Notes under the pieces: generated by a model
What the model saw: the letters and a program-made list of their open reading frames with translations, nothing else
Databases searched by the model: none
Told to the model about the DNA's origin: nothing
DNA from: Dysgonomonas sp. 25
Lineage (GTDB): Bacteria > Bacteroidota > Bacteroidia > Bacteroidales > Dysgonomonadaceae
DNA length: 64,000 bases
NCBI RefSeq assembly: GCF_010501075.1
Contig: NZ_QVMN01000003.1
Coordinates: 200,292 to 264,291, forward strand
Reading direction: 5' to 3'
Position numbers and translations under genes: made by a program
Part shown: one piece after another, positions 54,223 to 62,684 of the stretch
Layout: every line of letters begins with the position of its first letter
Numbering within the stretch: position 1 is the first letter of the stretch

Positions 54223-54326
54223 CAAATATACATACAAATGTATTAATATGCAAATATCGGGCGGTTTAGACTGTATATTCGCAAAAATATACAATATTTA
54301 CTATATTTGCATGTATAAATATACAT
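54223..54326. promoter_or_regulatory. Divergent late promoters with three palindromes
   Basis: Leftward: TTTG (54251-54254), 20-bp spacer and TATATTTG (54223-54230). Rightward: TTCG at 54279-54281 region, 20-bp spacer and TATATTTG (54302-54309). Three dyads are interleaved: ATACAT-acaa-ATGTAT (54228-54243), TGTATATT-cgcaaa-AATATACA (54272-54293) and ATGTAT-aaat-ATACAT (54311-54326). The first and third are mirror images of one another. A regulator binding them would control both halves of the late genes together. Confidence 0.7.
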
Positions 54327-54328
54327 TT

Positions 54329-54378
54329 AGAGGCACGATAGCCCGATGTTCCCTTTAGGGGGAGTATCGGGCTTTTTT
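54329..54378 (+). promoter_or_regulatory. Attenuator-like leader, copy D
   Basis: Box AGAGGCAC (54329-54336), AGCCCGAT (54340-54347) pairing with ATCGGGCT (54366-54373), inner stem CCC/GGG and a T6 run. It lies 20 bases after the -7 element and directly before the terminase start. The outer stem has T/A where copies B and C have A/T, and the inner stem is different but paired, so sequence varies while pairing is kept. Confidence 0.75.
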
Positions 54379-54387
54379 ATTCTGCAC

Positions 54388-55986
54388 ATGGAAAATATAA
54401 CACAACTTGACAACACTTTTCCTGAACCCGTCTACACCTTAGATTATATAAACCATCTGAGGGAGGAAGATTCATCTTTGAATATCATAGCCCAGAAAGG
54501 GAGTCAGGAACTATTCTTGGCGTGCGAAGCCGACATTTGCATATTCGGAGGCATGCGGGGAGGTTCAAAAACCTTTTCCTTACTTATGGAAGCCTTACCA
54601 GATGTACGCAATCCGAATTTCTATGCTTCATTGCTTCGTAAGGAAAAAGAGGATAGCCGCAAGACAGGTGGTATTATTGATAAGTCCGATGGCATATATG
54701 CGCAATATGGCGTATATAATAAGTCTCAACAAGACATGACTTGGAACTTTCATGCAGGGGGAAAACTAAAGTTCGACTACTATTCGGATGGCTTCGAGGA
54801 TTTCAAAAAGCGTTTTCAGGGCTTGGAGCTTTCCTTTATTGGAGTGGACGAGATTACCCACATGCCATACGAATATTTCAAATACCTCCTTACTTCCAAC
54901 CGTAATGCACATAAGATAAAGAACCGTTTTAGGGGAACTTGTAACCCTGACCCCGACTCGTGGGTAGCGCATTTCATTGATTGGTGGATTGGTGAGGACG
55001 GGATGCCATTGCCGGAACGCAACGGAGTCCTTCGATACTGCTTTATGTATGGTGAAACTGTATCTGAAATCTATTGGGGTGACACTAAGGAGGAAGTGTA
55101 CGAGCAAGCGAAAGAGCGTATCGACAAGCTCTGGCGTAAAGAATATGAGGCTTTTGGTAACAAAGAGGACATATTTATAAAGTCTGTAACCTTTCTTGTC
55201 GGTAAACTGGAAGAAAACACAAAACTCTTAAAATCCGACCCCAACTATCTCGGAAACCTCGCCAATCAGTCAGACGAGCAAGTCGCCCGTGACTTGGACG
55301 GGAACTGGAAGTTTAAGACGGCAGGATTCGGGCTACTCACTTTTGAGGACATGGAAAACTTCTTCAACAACTCGTATCAGAATGATAGCTTACGCTGTGT
55401 CACCTGTGACGTGGCTTTCGAGGGCGGGGACAAATGTGTTATGTGGTATTGGGAAGGCTATCATGCCAGAGACGTAAGAGTTATATCTGTCGATGCCAAA
55501 CTTACGGTAGCTTATGCAAAAGATTTCCTGAAACTGCATGGAGTATTGGAGGAAAACTTCTGCTATGACGTAAACGGATTGGGGCAAGTATTCAAAGGAT
55601 TTATGTCCCGTGCCAGACCATTCAATAATAAAGAAATGCCTACCAACGGCGACAGGACAATGTTCGAGAACCTGAAAGCTGAATGTGCCTACAAGTTTGT
55701 ACAACGCATGAAAGCCAAAGGGTACAGCATCGAAGCCTCACTACTTAAACAAAAATTCTCTGGCAAGAACTACAAAAATGTATCACTGGAGAACATACTG
55801 CTAAAAGAGCGAAAAGCAGTAGCCCAAGACGACAAAGACCCCGATAAGAACTGGAAGCTCATATCAAAGCCCGAAATGAAAAAACTCATTGGGCGTTCCC
55901 CCGACTTTATCGAAAGTTTCTTCATGCGTGAGTTCTTCGAGATAAAAGCAGCCAAAGCCAGACGCACAGGCGTATGGCTCTTATAA
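54388..55986 (+). CDS. Terminase large subunit
   Basis: 532 residues from the ATG at 54388; the open frame begins at 54346 but that codon lies inside leader copy D. Walker A is GGMRGGSKT (about residues 54-62). Walker B is FIGVDEITHM near 150, and the RNase H-like nuclease begins with VTCDVAFEGGDKCVMW. This is the ATPase-nuclease that packages phage DNA. It is followed by the portal gene. No small terminase is recognised in the window; it might be one of the unassigned genes. Confidence 0.92.
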   Translation: MENITQLDNTFPEPVYTLDYINHLREEDSSLNIIAQKGSQELFLACEADICIFGGMRGGSKTFSLLMEALPDVRNPNFYASLLRKEKEDSRKTGGIIDKSDGIYAQYGVYNKSQQDMTWNFHAGGKLKFDYYSDGFEDFKKRFQGLELSFIGVDEITHMPYEYFKYLLTSNRNAHKIKNRFRGTCNPDPDSWVAHFIDWWIGEDGMPLPERNGVLRYCFMYGETVSEIYWGDTKEEVYEQAKERIDKLWRKEYEAFGNKEDIFIKSVTFLVGKLEENTKLLKSDPNYLGNLANQSDEQVARDLDGNWKFKTAGFGLLTFEDMENFFNNSYQNDSLRCVTCDVAFEGGDKCVMWYWEGYHARDVRVISVDAKLTVAYAKDFLKLHGVLEENFCYDVNGLGQVFKGFMSRARPFNNKEMPTNGDRTMFENLKAECAYKFVQRMKAKGYSIEASLLKQKFSGKNYKNVSLENILLKERKAVAQDDKDPDKNWKLISKPEMKKLIGRSPDFIESFFMREFFEIKAAKARRTGVWLL

Positions 55987-56003
55987 CACTTAACACATTA
56001 TAC

Positions 56004-57557
56004 ATGGAAATCAAAACTATTACACCAGACGAAATCTATGGAACAAGAGAGAGGTTTTATCGTAATCTCCCTAATCGGGGCATTACGCAAAACTATAAGC
56101 TATTCCGTAAGGAAATATATCAATCGGAATTTCTCTCCGAATTAGACCCGAATGGTCATAAAATAAATGACCCGACATACTACGAGGATATAAAAAAGGA
56201 AATGCCGATTCTTGACAGTAACAACGAACCGACAGGAAAGAAAAAGATTGTAGAAGTTCCCATCGAGAGGGTATCAGTTCCATTGCAAAAGGTTATCCTA
56301 CAAAAGCACCTCACACATCTTTGCGGTGAGGAAATCAAATTTATACATCACAATCTCAATCCTTCCACAACCGAAGCCCAGACATACATCAAATTTAAAC
56401 AGGGATGGAAAAAGCGGAACATGGAGACAGCTAAATTCGAGTTTTGTCAATCCATCAAAGCTACTGGCGATGGTGCATTTTGCGCCTATATGAATGACAG
56501 GCAATTCAACTACCGTGTGTTTTCTTATATGAAAGGCGACAGCTTGCATCCTATACGGGACTCAAAAGGGAATCTCCGCTTGTTCGGACGTGGTTTCAGT
56601 GCCTACGATTACGCAAGGAAAGAAGAAGTCCCTTATATGGAAGTCTGGGACGACACCTATTGCACATTACTTACATACTCTACCGATAACAAAAACGGCA
56701 AATCAATAGCGTGGGACAGTAAGACTTTTCAGCCGATTTTGAGTGACGTACCCGATACCGATGGTTGGGTAGTAGTAGAAGAACCGAAGAAACATGGCTT
56801 TAGAAAAATACCTATTGTATATCTCAAATGCGAAGAAGGAGCATGTTGGTCGGCAGTACAGGATTTGATTGACAAACTCGAACTGGCACTCTCTCAGCTA
56901 TTCGAGAATAACAAAGCGTATGCTTTCCGCATAATGGTGGTAAAAGGCGATGTCGAAATACAAGGTGACCTCAAAGGGCAAGCCAGAGCCATGTTATTTA
57001 ATAATGACGAAGGCGATGCACACTTTATGGAGAAAGCCGATGCCAGTTCCTCCTTTGAGCTTCAACTACAAGAAACACTCAAATACATTCTTATGGGTAG
57101 CTTTACCGTATTGCCACCCGACACGCCACAGGGCGACCTTCCAAGTGTTACCATTAAGATTATGTACTCTCCCGCCATTGAGCAGGGACTTAATGACAAG
57201 AATTTTTATAACAAGTCGATAGACAATATTATATCGTTGTTCAAAGAAGGCTATGCTTTGGAAAAAGACAATTCCGTTTCCGATTTCGAGAAGCTGGATA
57301 TTAGGGGTGATATATCAATTTATGTACATCAGAATGATAGCGAGATAATCAACAATTTGGTCATGGGTGTTACATCGGGATTCACCTCTATTGAGACAGC
57401 GCAGGAACGTTCTATCTATTCCGCAGAGGATGAGCCTAATCGTTTGCAAAAACAGAAGGAGCAGGAGATACAGGACGAAAGGGATGCTATCACGAGCCAA
57501 CAGGCGAATAACGGTATGAATGAGAAAAATGTACAACGGCAGATTGTAGCTAAATGA
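56004..57557 (+). CDS. Portal protein
   Basis: 517 residues from the ATG at 56004; the frame is open from an ATG at 55974 that would overlap terminase. The helical and loop pattern (RFYRNLPNRGITQNYKLFRKEIY, SVPLQKVILQKHLTHLCGEE), an extended stem and the C-terminal Glu-rich helix (RLQKQKEQEIQDERDAITSQQ in part) are those of an SPP1-type portal. Its place after terminase and before the head morphogenesis gene is standard. Confidence 0.85.
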   Translation: MEIKTITPDEIYGTRERFYRNLPNRGITQNYKLFRKEIYQSEFLSELDPNGHKINDPTYYEDIKKEMPILDSNNEPTGKKKIVEVPIERVSVPLQKVILQKHLTHLCGEEIKFIHHNLNPSTTEAQTYIKFKQGWKKRNMETAKFEFCQSIKATGDGAFCAYMNDRQFNYRVFSYMKGDSLHPIRDSKGNLRLFGRGFSAYDYARKEEVPYMEVWDDTYCTLLTYSTDNKNGKSIAWDSKTFQPILSDVPDTDGWVVVEEPKKHGFRKIPIVYLKCEEGACWSAVQDLIDKLELALSQLFENNKAYAFRIMVVKGDVEIQGDLKGQARAMLFNNDEGDAHFMEKADASSSFELQLQETLKYILMGSFTVLPPDTPQGDLPSVTIKIMYSPAIEQGLNDKNFYNKSIDNIISLFKEGYALEKDNSVSDFEKLDIRGDISIYVHQNDSEIINNLVMGVTSGFTSIETAQERSIYSAEDEPNRLQKQKEQEIQDERDAITSQQANNGMNEKNVQRQIVAK

Positions 57558-58402
57558 TTCCTGTTTACAAAATAGAAGCCCAGAAAGCAGAAGCAAAGAA
57601 GTATATAGATAGAGTCATAGATATTATGGCTCTATCCGATGCCGGCATAAAGGATATTATTCGCAACAATGCAAAAAAGCTGATAGAGAAATCATTTTCC
57701 TATAAGGATCTGGGGTCGGCTTTTCATTTTTCAGCTAATGAAGATTTAGACCAGATAACGACAGATATATTGCGGCAAACACAAAGGCAGATATTCAATG
57801 CTATCTACATGGATTGCTATAATGCCGATGCTATTGCGCACGAAAAAGAGAACGAGAAGCATACCGACAAATATTTGCTTGCGTTCCTTGCCATGCAAGT
57901 AGCAGGAGAGACTATCGAAGATAGAATTAGTCTTTACGCAAGGCAGTTCCGGGACGAGATAGAAGCATATATAGCGATTGGCATTAGCAAGGGGCTGAAT
58001 CCTACACAGATTCTCAATTACTATCTCACTTTTTTCAAAAATCCGTTAGCCTCACCATTGATTCTCGAAGCCATCAGAAAGCAGGGATATAAAGCCGAAG
58101 TAATATTACAGAAAGGGAATCTCAACAAAAAGAATAAGTACAAATCAGCACATAATAATCTCGTTCGGCTTAGGCAGGATTCCACTATGAGAGCCTACAA
58201 TCATGCTATCAATTCCATCTGGCTCAACAATCAGAACATTGCGGGTTGGTACACAGTCAGGGGCAGTTCCTATCCATGTGCCGTCTGTGACGACCATATA
58301 GGAGAGTTTCATTCCAAAGACGAGTTCTTCTATGGGTGGCATCCTCGCTGTTGCTGTATTATGTTACCAATTTATATAACCGTATTATATGAAACTAATT
58401 AA
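57554..58402 (+). CDS. Phage head morphogenesis protein (SPP1 gp7/Mu F-like)
   Basis: 282 residues. The C-terminal motif SSYPCAVCDDHIG followed by WHPRCCCIMLPI is the zinc-binding signature of the Mu F/SPP1 gp7 head morphogenesis family. A helical body precedes it. It overlaps the portal gene by 4 bp and the next gene by 14 bp. These proteins are injected or help DNA delivery. Confidence 0.85.
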   Translation: MIPVYKIEAQKAEAKKYIDRVIDIMALSDAGIKDIIRNNAKKLIEKSFSYKDLGSAFHFSANEDLDQITTDILRQTQRQIFNAIYMDCYNADAIAHEKENEKHTDKYLLAFLAMQVAGETIEDRISLYARQFRDEIEAYIAIGISKGLNPTQILNYYLTFFKNPLASPLILEAIRKQGYKAEVILQKGNLNKKNKYKSAHNNLVRLRQDSTMRAYNHAINSIWLNNQNIAGWYTVRGSSYPCAVCDDHIGEFHSKDEFFYGWHPRCCCIMLPIYITVLYETN

Positions 58403-58772
58403 AATCAGGCAGGGAAAGGACAATCTACCTTTCAAATCACAGGCAGAAGCAGACAGGTATAGCTATCTTTCCGATATGCAGGAAAAAGGTATGATTTCAG
58501 ATTTGAAGCGTAATATTACTTTTACCCTTATAGAGCCAGTATATAAGAAGAAAATCGTAAAAAAAAGGCTCAAAACCAAGATAAAGACTGAGACGAAAAA
58601 AATATGTGTAAAAGCTGGTGTAACGCTTACTGTGGATATTATGTATTGGAATAGAAAAGGAAAACGGATTATAGAAATGATAAAACAGCCAAAAGACTAC
58701 AAAGACCCTGTATATATCCTAAAAAAAAAGTTACTATATTATCTCCATAGGATAGATATAATCGAGAATTAA
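58389..58772 (+). CDS. DUF1064-like phage protein, putative nuclease
   Basis: 127 residues. PFKSQAEADRYSYLSDMQEKGMI at the start, KAGVTLTVDIMYWNRKGKRIIEMIKQPK in the middle (read in two parts) and YILKKKLLYYL at the end follow the order of DUF1064 proteins, a PD-(D/E)XK-type nuclease family in phages. Here the D...E-x-x-K set is D, E in RIIEMIK, and K. It is the last recognisable phage gene before the second cargo module, and overlaps the head morphogenesis gene by 14 bp. Confidence 0.6.
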   Translation: MKLIKIRQGKDNLPFKSQAEADRYSYLSDMQEKGMISDLKRNITFTLIEPVYKKKIVKKRLKTKIKTETKKICVKAGVTLTVDIMYWNRKGKRIIEMIKQPKDYKDPVYILKKKLLYYLHRIDIIEN

Positions 58773-58791
58773 ATTTTCAAACATTTCTATT

Positions 58792-59838
58792 TCAAGAACC
58801 ATCATCTGAAATACCGTAATTTTGCATTTTATATAAATTTTTAGTATTAGGAATAAATTTTAAATCTGCTTTAATATCATCATCAATGCTAACTGTTTTA
58901 TATGTACATATTATTCTTTCTTCCCTCTGAGGTTTCCCTAATAAAAATGATGTGTCATATATTTGAGTAAAGCCATGCAAATAATATCCTTCATCATTTT
59001 TATTATATCTGATAGATATGGAACTATACATCTTTTTTGCATCGAATGTCCTTCTTTGCATATATTTCTTCTGAGAATTTATCAATTCATAATCAATACC
59101 TACAAGTGTAGTGTCTTCTTTATTAATTGTATATGCAATAATACCAGAATCATGGCTTTTATTATAAATTATAATTGAGGAATCGGAAATGTGAAATGAA
59201 TTTTTTTCGGAGCGAGTTATATCTTTCCTGATAAAGTCCGCAGACAAAGAAATATGATGATTATTATTTTGCATAATTGCGCTGTTTGCAGAGTCAACAC
59301 TACTTTTTAGTTGAGACAACATATATATATAATCCAATTCTGATTTTTTAATATTTGCTTTTTTTAGTTTTGCAGTGTACAGAAATTCGATATTCCGATT
59401 ACTACCTTTATTTACTTCTTTTTCTGTACCTATACATTTGTAGGTATATTCTTTATTTTTAATTAGTTTGTCTTTCAAATTAATAACCGCTTTTTCATAT
59501 ATTGCATATATATCTATTGGTGTAATAGTTACTTCCGATAGAGTCAATTGCATTTGAGGAAACAAATAAACCGTATTTTGTGAATGTAAAATATTATTAA
59601 TTGTTAGTTCTGTTGGAGAGTAACCATTTAAAATGAATATTATAGTATCACTATTATTTCCATCAAGTTTGATAGTACCATTTTTATCCGAAAAACAAAT
59701 TTTATTAGACCTAATATTTTTTGCCTCTACCATTTCTAATGGCTTGTCATTTATATCACATACAACACAATCTATTCCTTGAGCTGAAATACTAATAGCC
59801 AGTAAATTAATTAATAGTAGGGTATAAATTGTTTTCAT
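58792..59838 (-). CDS. Secreted protein with CarboxypepD_reg-like N-terminus, role unknown
   Basis: 348 residues with a signal peptide (MKTIYTLLLINLLAISISAQ). The first 95 residues (GIDCVVCDINDKPLEMVEAKNI, GTIKLDGNNSDTIIFILNGYSPTEL) are a carboxypeptidase-regulatory-like beta domain. The rest is a beta-rich region without a recognised motif. It follows the peptide gene downstream by 68 bp, beyond a hairpin. It could be an immunity, receptor-modifying or peptide-binding protein. It is strongly AT-rich. Confidence 0.65.
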   Translation of the reverse strand: MKTIYTLLLINLLAISISAQGIDCVVCDINDKPLEMVEAKNIRSNKICFSDKNGTIKLDGNNSDTIIFILNGYSPTELTINNILHSQNTVYLFPQMQLTLSEVTITPIDIYAIYEKAVINLKDKLIKNKEYTYKCIGTEKEVNKGSNRNIEFLYTAKLKKANIKKSELDYIYMLSQLKSSVDSANSAIMQNNNHHISLSADFIRKDITRSEKNSFHISDSSIIIYNKSHDSGIIAYTINKEDTTLVGIDYELINSQKKYMQRRTFDAKKMYSSISIRYNKNDEGYYLHGFTQIYDTSFLLGKPQREERIICTYKTVSIDDDIKADLKFIPNTKNLYKMQNYGISDDGS

Positions 59839-59862
59839 AATTATTGGAATTAAGTGAATAAA

Positions 59863-59898
59863 ATTCTCGCATCCAAGAATGCTCGTGGATGCGAGAAT
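59863..59898. terminator. Perfect 12-bp hairpin after bacteriocin-like peptide 2
   Basis: ATTCTCGCATCC (59863-59874) and GGATGCGAGAAT (59887-59898) with a 12-nt loop, 8 bp beyond the peptide stop. Like the hairpin at 38145-38172 it separates the peptide from the next gene, and has no strong T tract. Confidence 0.65.
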
Positions 59899-59906
59899 AA
59901 TAGGAA

Positions 59907-60122
59907 TTATGAAGGCATGTTCATCATATCGTCAGCAACCTTATTAACTACGCATTTTACAACTGGAGCAACTATTTTATCTACAACAAAATCAGCAACA
60001 GCTTCTGCTGCATTCTTGATACCGTCCCATGCTTTAGTAAAAATGCTACCACCTTCAATTGTAATCATTTCTTCTTCTGTTAGTTCTCTAAGCCCTAACT
60101 TTTCTAAATCCAAATTCATCAT
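59907..60122 (-). CDS. Double-glycine-leader bacteriocin-like peptide 2
   Basis: 71 residues. Leader of about 25 residues ending in TEEEMITIEGG, with the E-M-x-x-I-x-GG pattern of C39 exporter substrates. The remaining 46 residues form an amphipathic helix with one Cys (SIFTKAWDGIKNAAEAVADF, then VVDKIVAPVVKCVVNKVADD). No similarity to peptide 1 beyond the leader. The start may be either of two adjacent ATG codons (60122 or 60119). A TATATTTG -7 element is at 60190-60197. A membrane-active or signalling role is inferred. Confidence 0.7.
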   Translation of the reverse strand: MMNLDLEKLGLRELTEEEMITIEGGSIFTKAWDGIKNAAEAVADFVVDKIVAPVVKCVVNKVADDMMNMPS

Positions 60123-60189
60123 ATTTGTTTAGTTTTAAAATTAATAAATAAGTTTGTTTTAAGTATATGTTCGAACTCTACTTATTTTA

Positions 60190-60197
60190 CAAATATA
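60190..60197 (-). promoter_or_regulatory. Promoter -7 element before peptide 2
   Basis: TATATTTG on the - strand, 68 bp before the peptide start; no clear TTTG at -33. It would allow the peptide to be transcribed separately from the export genes upstream. Confidence 0.5.
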
Positions 60198-60518
60198 TCA
60201 TCCTTCCGTCTCATAATGCATACGGAACGAAAAAAGTGTACTACCTCCGTTAATTTTCATTAATTTGTCCTCGTCTTTTATCACTTTAATAGGAAAAAGT
60301 ATCTCTACATCAATATCTTCTGCATATACGAAACTTCTTTTTCTCCTTGAATAAGTGATGATTATATTTTTGGACTTCAAGTAATCAAATAATCTATATA
60401 AAGTGGCACGGCTGATGTCTAAATGTTTTGCCAAATCATCAGGCGTTCCAGTCCTGCCTCCTTTAATAAGGTCGTGTAAGATCTCGAGCCTTTCAATCAT
60501 TTCAAATATTTTTGTCAT
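60198..60518 (-). CDS. Small HTH regulator of cargo module 2
   Basis: 106 residues. RLEILHDLIKGGRTGTPDDLAKHL and ISRATLYRLFDYLKSKNI form a DeoR/HTH_11-type winged helix; the last 45 residues are beta-rich with no sensor motif recognised. It lies between the exporter gene (12 bp upstream) and the peptide promoter, so it is the obvious local regulator. Confidence 0.7.
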   Translation of the reverse strand: MTKIFEMIERLEILHDLIKGGRTGTPDDLAKHLDISRATLYRLFDYLKSKNIIITYSRRKRSFVYAEDIDVEILFPIKVIKDEDKLMKINGGSTLFSFRMHYETEG

Positions 60519-60530
60519 AATATTACGTGT

Positions 60531-62684
60531 TTATTCAAGAATGGGTATTTGTTTCTGCCACATGGCATAGTATCGTGTTCCTTCTGTATATAATTCGGCA
60601 TGCGTTCCTTCTTCTATTAGCGTCCCTTTTTCCAGAATAACTATCTTATCGGCTGACATCACTGTACTAAGGCGATGGGCGATAATAATGACTGTTTTAC
60701 CTTGTTTATTAAAATTATAGATAGCCTGTTGTACATCATGCTCCGATTGAGAATCAAGCGAAGATGTTGCTTCGTCCAATATCAGTATTTCAGGATTGCG
60801 GTATAAGGCACGGGCTATCGCTATCCGTTGTTTCTCTCCCCCCGATAATCCGACTCCATGCTCACCAACATACGTTTGGAATCCACTCGGAAGTTTTTCG
60901 ATAAAAGATATTATACCTAACTCTTTACAGATTGTCACAATGCGTTCCATATCGGGAGAATATTCACCCAAAGCAATATTTTCGATTATTGTTCCCGAAA
61001 ACAAATCGAGTTGTTGTGGTACAGTAGCTACATTTTCCCGCATACTACTATTGCTGAAATAGTCAAGGTTGTGCTCCCCTATATAAATCTTTCCTGCATT
61101 CAGAGTGTAAAGTTTTTGCAGCAATACGGCAAGAGTTGTTTTCCCCGAACCGCTTTCCCCGATAATAGCCGTTACTTTCCCTTGTGGGATTTGTAGAGAA
61201 AAGTTTTTAAATACTTTGGCACGAGCTCCATACGAAAAAGAAATCTTTTCAAATCGTATATCTCCGTTCAAGTGTTTGGCAAAATCCATTTTGTTTTCAT
61301 CACTTTCCCGTTCCAAATCCATTATCTCAAACAAACGGTCTGCGGCGATAACCGCATTTTGTATTGTTTTATTTGCACCGATTAACGATAATACAGGACT
61401 TGTAAAATATCCGATTATAGCATAGAAGGAAAGAAGTGTCCCTGCTGTTATCTCATTATCCAATACCAAATACGAACCAACCCAAAGCAATACGATGGTA
61501 AAGACAGAACTGACAAGCCCCGATGATTCAGAAGAAAATATAGAATTGATAGCAGAACGGTAAACCGTCCGTAATAGTTGAATAAAACGATTTTCCGTTT
61601 TAAGATTCTCAAAATCTTCTATTCCAAACTGCTTGATTGTCCTTACTGAGTTCAGTGATTCTACCAACTGGCTTTCAAGGTCGGCAGAATCTTCCATTAC
61701 TTTACGCTCGTATTTCTTATTCAGCTTATTTACAGCCAAATAAATCGCAAGATATAATGGAACTGTTATCAGTATCATTAATGCCAGTTTCCAGCTATAT
61801 ACAAACATCAATATAAACGAAAAGATTAAAATAAATATATTTACAATTAAGGATATGGAAGTACCATTAATAAATGCACGAATCTTAACAGCATCATTTA
61901 CACGGGAAAGAATTTCACCGACACGCATGGAGTCGAAGAACTGTTGCGGAAGTTTTAATAAATGCTTGTAATAACCCAATATCAGACGGGCATCTATCTG
62001 TTGCCCCGTATTTAGCATAAATACCGTTTGTGCGACACCTAAGAATACCCGAAGCAGCAGGATTACAATCATACCGATACTCATAAGATTGAGTAAATTG
62101 GTATTTCCCCCAACTAATACGTAATCGGTTATTTTCCCTATATATATGGACGTAGATAAACCCAATACAGTATAAAGAATCGCACCGACTAAGCATTGTA
62201 TTAAAATGCTTTTATGAGGTTTAAGCAAGAAGAAAAAACGACTGATATTGGATATTTTTTCGTCCTTCGCCTGAAAATCTTCACTTGGTATTAACAGGAT
62301 AAGAACACCTGTCCATATTTTTTCAAATTCGTTGATAGGTAATGTGTGTATTTTGCCATCCTCTGGGTCTAAATAGGTAATGTTTTTTTGCGATACTTTA
62401 TAGATAACAACATAATGTCGAAGCATATCACGCACAATAACATGCGCTATCGCAGGAAGTGGCATTTCTGATAAAAAATCAATTTTTCCCTCAAATGCTT
62501 TAGCTTCAAAACCCAGCTTCTCGGCAGCTTGAATCATTCCTTTAATAGTAGTCCCTTTTCGGTCTGTTCCGGCAATCTGCCTTATTTTTGAAACAGGCAT
62601 TTTTAGTTTGTAATGTTCTGCTACGGAAGCCAAACACGCTGCGCCGCAATCTGTTATATCCCGTTGTTTTATTTTAATTCCCAT
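60531..62684 (-). CDS. C39-peptidase-containing ABC exporter (PCAT) 2
   Basis: 717 residues. C39 domain with Gln7, catalytic Cys13 in ITDCGAACL and the His/Asp segment MLRHYVVIY and TYLDPEDG. The membrane domain is at about 155-440, the ATPase with Walker A GESGSGKTTL, signature LSGGEKQRIAIARAL and Walker B ILILDEATSSLD. It should cleave and export peptide 2. It overlaps the HlyD gene by 11 bp. It differs from PCAT 1 throughout, so the two modules are not a recent duplication. Confidence 0.95.
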   Translation of the reverse strand: MGIKIKQRDITDCGAACLASVAEHYKLKMPVSKIRQIAGTDRKGTTIKGMIQAAEKLGFEAKAFEGKIDFLSEMPLPAIAHVIVRDMLRHYVVIYKVSQKNITYLDPEDGKIHTLPINEFEKIWTGVLILLIPSEDFQAKDEKISNISRFFFLLKPHKSILIQCLVGAILYTVLGLSTSIYIGKITDYVLVGGNTNLLNLMSIGMIVILLLRVFLGVAQTVFMLNTGQQIDARLILGYYKHLLKLPQQFFDSMRVGEILSRVNDAVKIRAFINGTSISLIVNIFILIFSFILMFVYSWKLALMILITVPLYLAIYLAVNKLNKKYERKVMEDSADLESQLVESLNSVRTIKQFGIEDFENLKTENRFIQLLRTVYRSAINSIFSSESSGLVSSVFTIVLLWVGSYLVLDNEITAGTLLSFYAIIGYFTSPVLSLIGANKTIQNAVIAADRLFEIMDLERESDENKMDFAKHLNGDIRFEKISFSYGARAKVFKNFSLQIPQGKVTAIIGESGSGKTTLAVLLQKLYTLNAGKIYIGEHNLDYFSNSSMRENVATVPQQLDLFSGTIIENIALGEYSPDMERIVTICKELGIISFIEKLPSGFQTYVGEHGVGLSGGEKQRIAIARALYRNPEILILDEATSSLDSQSEHDVQQAIYNFNKQGKTVIIIAHRLSTVMSADKIVILEKGTLIEEGTHAELYTEGTRYYAMWQKQIPILE

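Noticed and set aside
53862-54269. 135-codon rightward open frame opposite the Com-like gene
   Set aside because: It spans leader copy C and the leftward promoter, and its hydrophobic composition fits an antisense shadow; the zinc ribbon on the other strand has clear motifs.
54346-54387. Longer terminase start at 54346
   Set aside because: The codons lie inside the terminator of leader copy D; the ATG at 54388 follows it.
13074-58772. Mu-like transposable phage, suggested by the Com-like and Mu F-like proteins
   Set aside because: No MuA/MuB transposase genes; the left end is a tRNA fragment and replication genes are of initiator/helicase-loader type.
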